From the NCBI GenBank assembly GCA_022615275.1, contig JAKEHA010000060.1, positions 1 through 6,189 on the forward strand: a stretch of DNA of 6,189 nt, read 5' to 3'. This DNA comes from Candidatus Latescibacterota bacterium (GTDB taxonomy: Bacteria > Krumholzibacteriota > Krumholzibacteriia > WVZY01 > JAKEHA01). Both the position numbers and the translations under genes were made by a program. Position 1 is the first letter of the stretch. Every line of letters starts with the position of its first letter. Of this stretch, positions 5,767 to 6,189 are shown piece by piece. The notes under the pieces were generated by a model that was given only the letters and a program-made list of their open reading frames with translations, had not been told where the DNA came from and ran no database searches.

Positions 5767-6012
5767 ATGTCCAAGTCGATTCGCGACATCCTGTTCGACG
5801 AGGTACTTCCCCGCGTCTCCAAGCCCGGCCAATACGCCGGCGGCGAGCGCAACGCCATCGTCAAGGACCACGCCTCCGTGGATCTGAAGGTGGCACTCGC
5901 GTTCCACGACACGTACGCGATCGGGATGTCCCATTTGGGGCTGCGCATCCTGTACCACATGCCAAAAATGGTCTTTTTAACTCCTTACAGCTTTAACTTT
6001 CCTCGCCGATAG
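5767..6012 (+). pseudogene. Truncated N-terminus of a B12-binding radical SAM protein (TIGR03960-like)
   Basis: Residues 1-65 read as the start of the TIGR03960-type B12-binding-domain/radical SAM family. Recognisable segments are D-E-V-L-P-R-V-S-K-P-G-Q-Y, G-G-E-R-N-A-I-V-K-D and the hallmark A-F-H-D-T-Y-A-I-G-M-S-H-L-G-L-R-I-L-Y-H-M. Intact proteins run to several hundred residues with a later CX3CX2C iron-sulphur motif, and none of that is present. After the codon ending at 5961 similarity stops: 16 unrelated residues, rich in F and P, lead to a TAG at 6010-6012. At the same point the DNA becomes AT-rich. So the gene is cut, either by a chimeric assembly join or by a real insertion or recombination. 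The family's precise reaction is not established here. The start at 5767 is preferred over ATG 5758 because of the -10 position. Divergent from mutM. Confidence 0.8.
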
Positions 6013-6014
6013 CC

Positions 6015-6043
6015 TTACGACTTTTCGGCCGCTGTCGCAGAAT
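6015..6043 (+). promoter_or_regulatory. Weak promoter candidate for the exported protein at 6085
   Basis: TTACGA (6015-6020), a 17-nt spacer and CAGAAT (6038-6043), matching 3 of 6 and 4 of 6 consensus bases. The spacing is right and the start point would be near 6050, 35 nt before the ATG. The match is weak. Confidence 0.2.
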
Positions 6044-6072
6044 AGCGACTATGTGCTCGCATTAAAAACTCT

Positions 6073-6077
6073 GGAGG
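6073..6077 (+). promoter_or_regulatory. Shine-Dalgarno GGAGG for the gene at 6085
   Basis: GGAGG lies 7 nt before ATG 6085. A second in-frame ATG at 6091 would be 13 nt away, so 6085 is preferred. Confidence 0.7.
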
Positions 6078-6084
6078 TAATTAG

Positions 6085-6189
6085 ATGAGAATGCGTTCAA
6101 ATTTTATCCTAGCAGCCCTTGCATGTCTGCCCGCTGCTAGTTTCGCCGCCACACCCAGCATCACATCCGTAACCGGCACGGTGCAGACC
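6085..6189 (+). CDS. Partial exported protein, possible IPT/TIG-like domain start
   Basis: Only the first 35 codons are present; the gene runs off the window. They encode a clear Sec signal peptide: R2, R4, a hydrophobic core at about 7-18, and S-F-A giving likely cleavage after A21. The mature N-terminus continues T-P-S-I-T-S-V-T-G-T-V-Q-T. A pattern of P-x-I-x-S-V-x-G-x-V is how many IPT/TIG-type immunoglobulin-like domains begin, but 13 residues are too few to assign it. Codons such as AGA, TCA, AAT, TTT, CTA and AGT differ from the G/C-ending usage of the rest of the window, fitting a different source. The role is unknown; it is probably surface-exposed or periplasmic. Confidence 0.65.
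   Translation, partial: MRMRSNFILAALACLPAASFAATPSITSVTGTVQT

Larger units (their letters stand above)
5962..6189. other. Compositionally different segment joined at about 5962
   Basis: From about 5962 to the window end, GC is roughly 49% by hand count (about 31% in 5962-6000), against roughly 63% in the 200 bases before. The change coincides with loss of similarity in the radical SAM gene. The segment has its own leader, ribosome binding site and gene start. Its first 125 bases include the short inverted repeat GTCGC-AGAATA-GCGAC (6034-6049). I see no transposon end or target-site duplication, although the window stops too soon to test this. Confidence 0.65.

Noticed and set aside
5962..6084. 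Riboswitch or mobile-element end in the AT-rich leader
   Set aside because: I could match no riboswitch core. Short stems such as GTCGC-AGAATA-GCGAC are too small, and no terminal inverted repeat or target duplication is visible.
1..6189. CRISPR array, tRNA or rRNA genes
   Set aside because: No regularly spaced direct repeats, no tRNA cloverleaf and no rRNA-like conserved stretches were seen on either strand.

Overview
The window comes from a GC-rich (roughly 60-65% by eye), diderm-looking, probably uncultured environmental bacterium. The evidence is a lipoprotein-type solute-binding protein, Sec-type signal peptides and G/C-ending codons. A deltaproteobacterial, Eisenbacteria-like or Gemmatimonadota-like source would fit, but nothing here fixes the taxonomy. 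The last ~230 bases (about 5962 onward) look different: roughly 49% GC by hand count, AT-rich leader, AT-ending codons. They break into a conserved gene, so the right end is either a chimeric join or a recent insertion.

Layout, left to right. Positions 17-682 (minus) encode a small exported protein of no recognised family. A 362-base divergent control region (697-1058) follows. From 1059 to 4790 (plus) runs a tight three-gene operon of a peptide/nickel-type (Opp/Dpp) ABC importer: a family 5 substrate-binding lipoprotein, a DppB-type permease 7 nt later, and a DppC-type permease overlapping it by ATGA. No ATPase genes (oppD/oppF type) are present. The dppC-like gene ends tail to tail with mutM (4768-5613, minus), overlapping it by 23 bp. 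mutM encodes formamidopyrimidine-DNA glycosylase with all its catalytic and zinc-finger residues. A 153-bp divergent spacer with a strong GC hairpin separates mutM from the N-terminus of a B12-binding radical SAM protein (TIGR03960-like, 5767 onward, plus). That gene is cut after about 65 codons. The different-looking sequence then carries the first 35 codons of an exported protein (6085 onward) with a possible IPT/TIG-like start.

How the genes work together: the lipoprotein would capture a peptide-like or other small ligand outside the cytoplasmic membrane and deliver it to the two permeases, powered by ATPases encoded elsewhere. mutM is a separate DNA-repair gene. It and the radical SAM gene both have a -10-like hexamer placed so that transcription would begin at or next to the start codon and neither has a Shine-Dalgarno, suggesting leaderless mRNAs. 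The exported protein at the left and the binding lipoprotein both have clear GGAGG sites. I found no convincing undescribed system; the most notable items are the junction near 5962, the paired leaderless promoters, and the unknown exported protein divergent from the importer.
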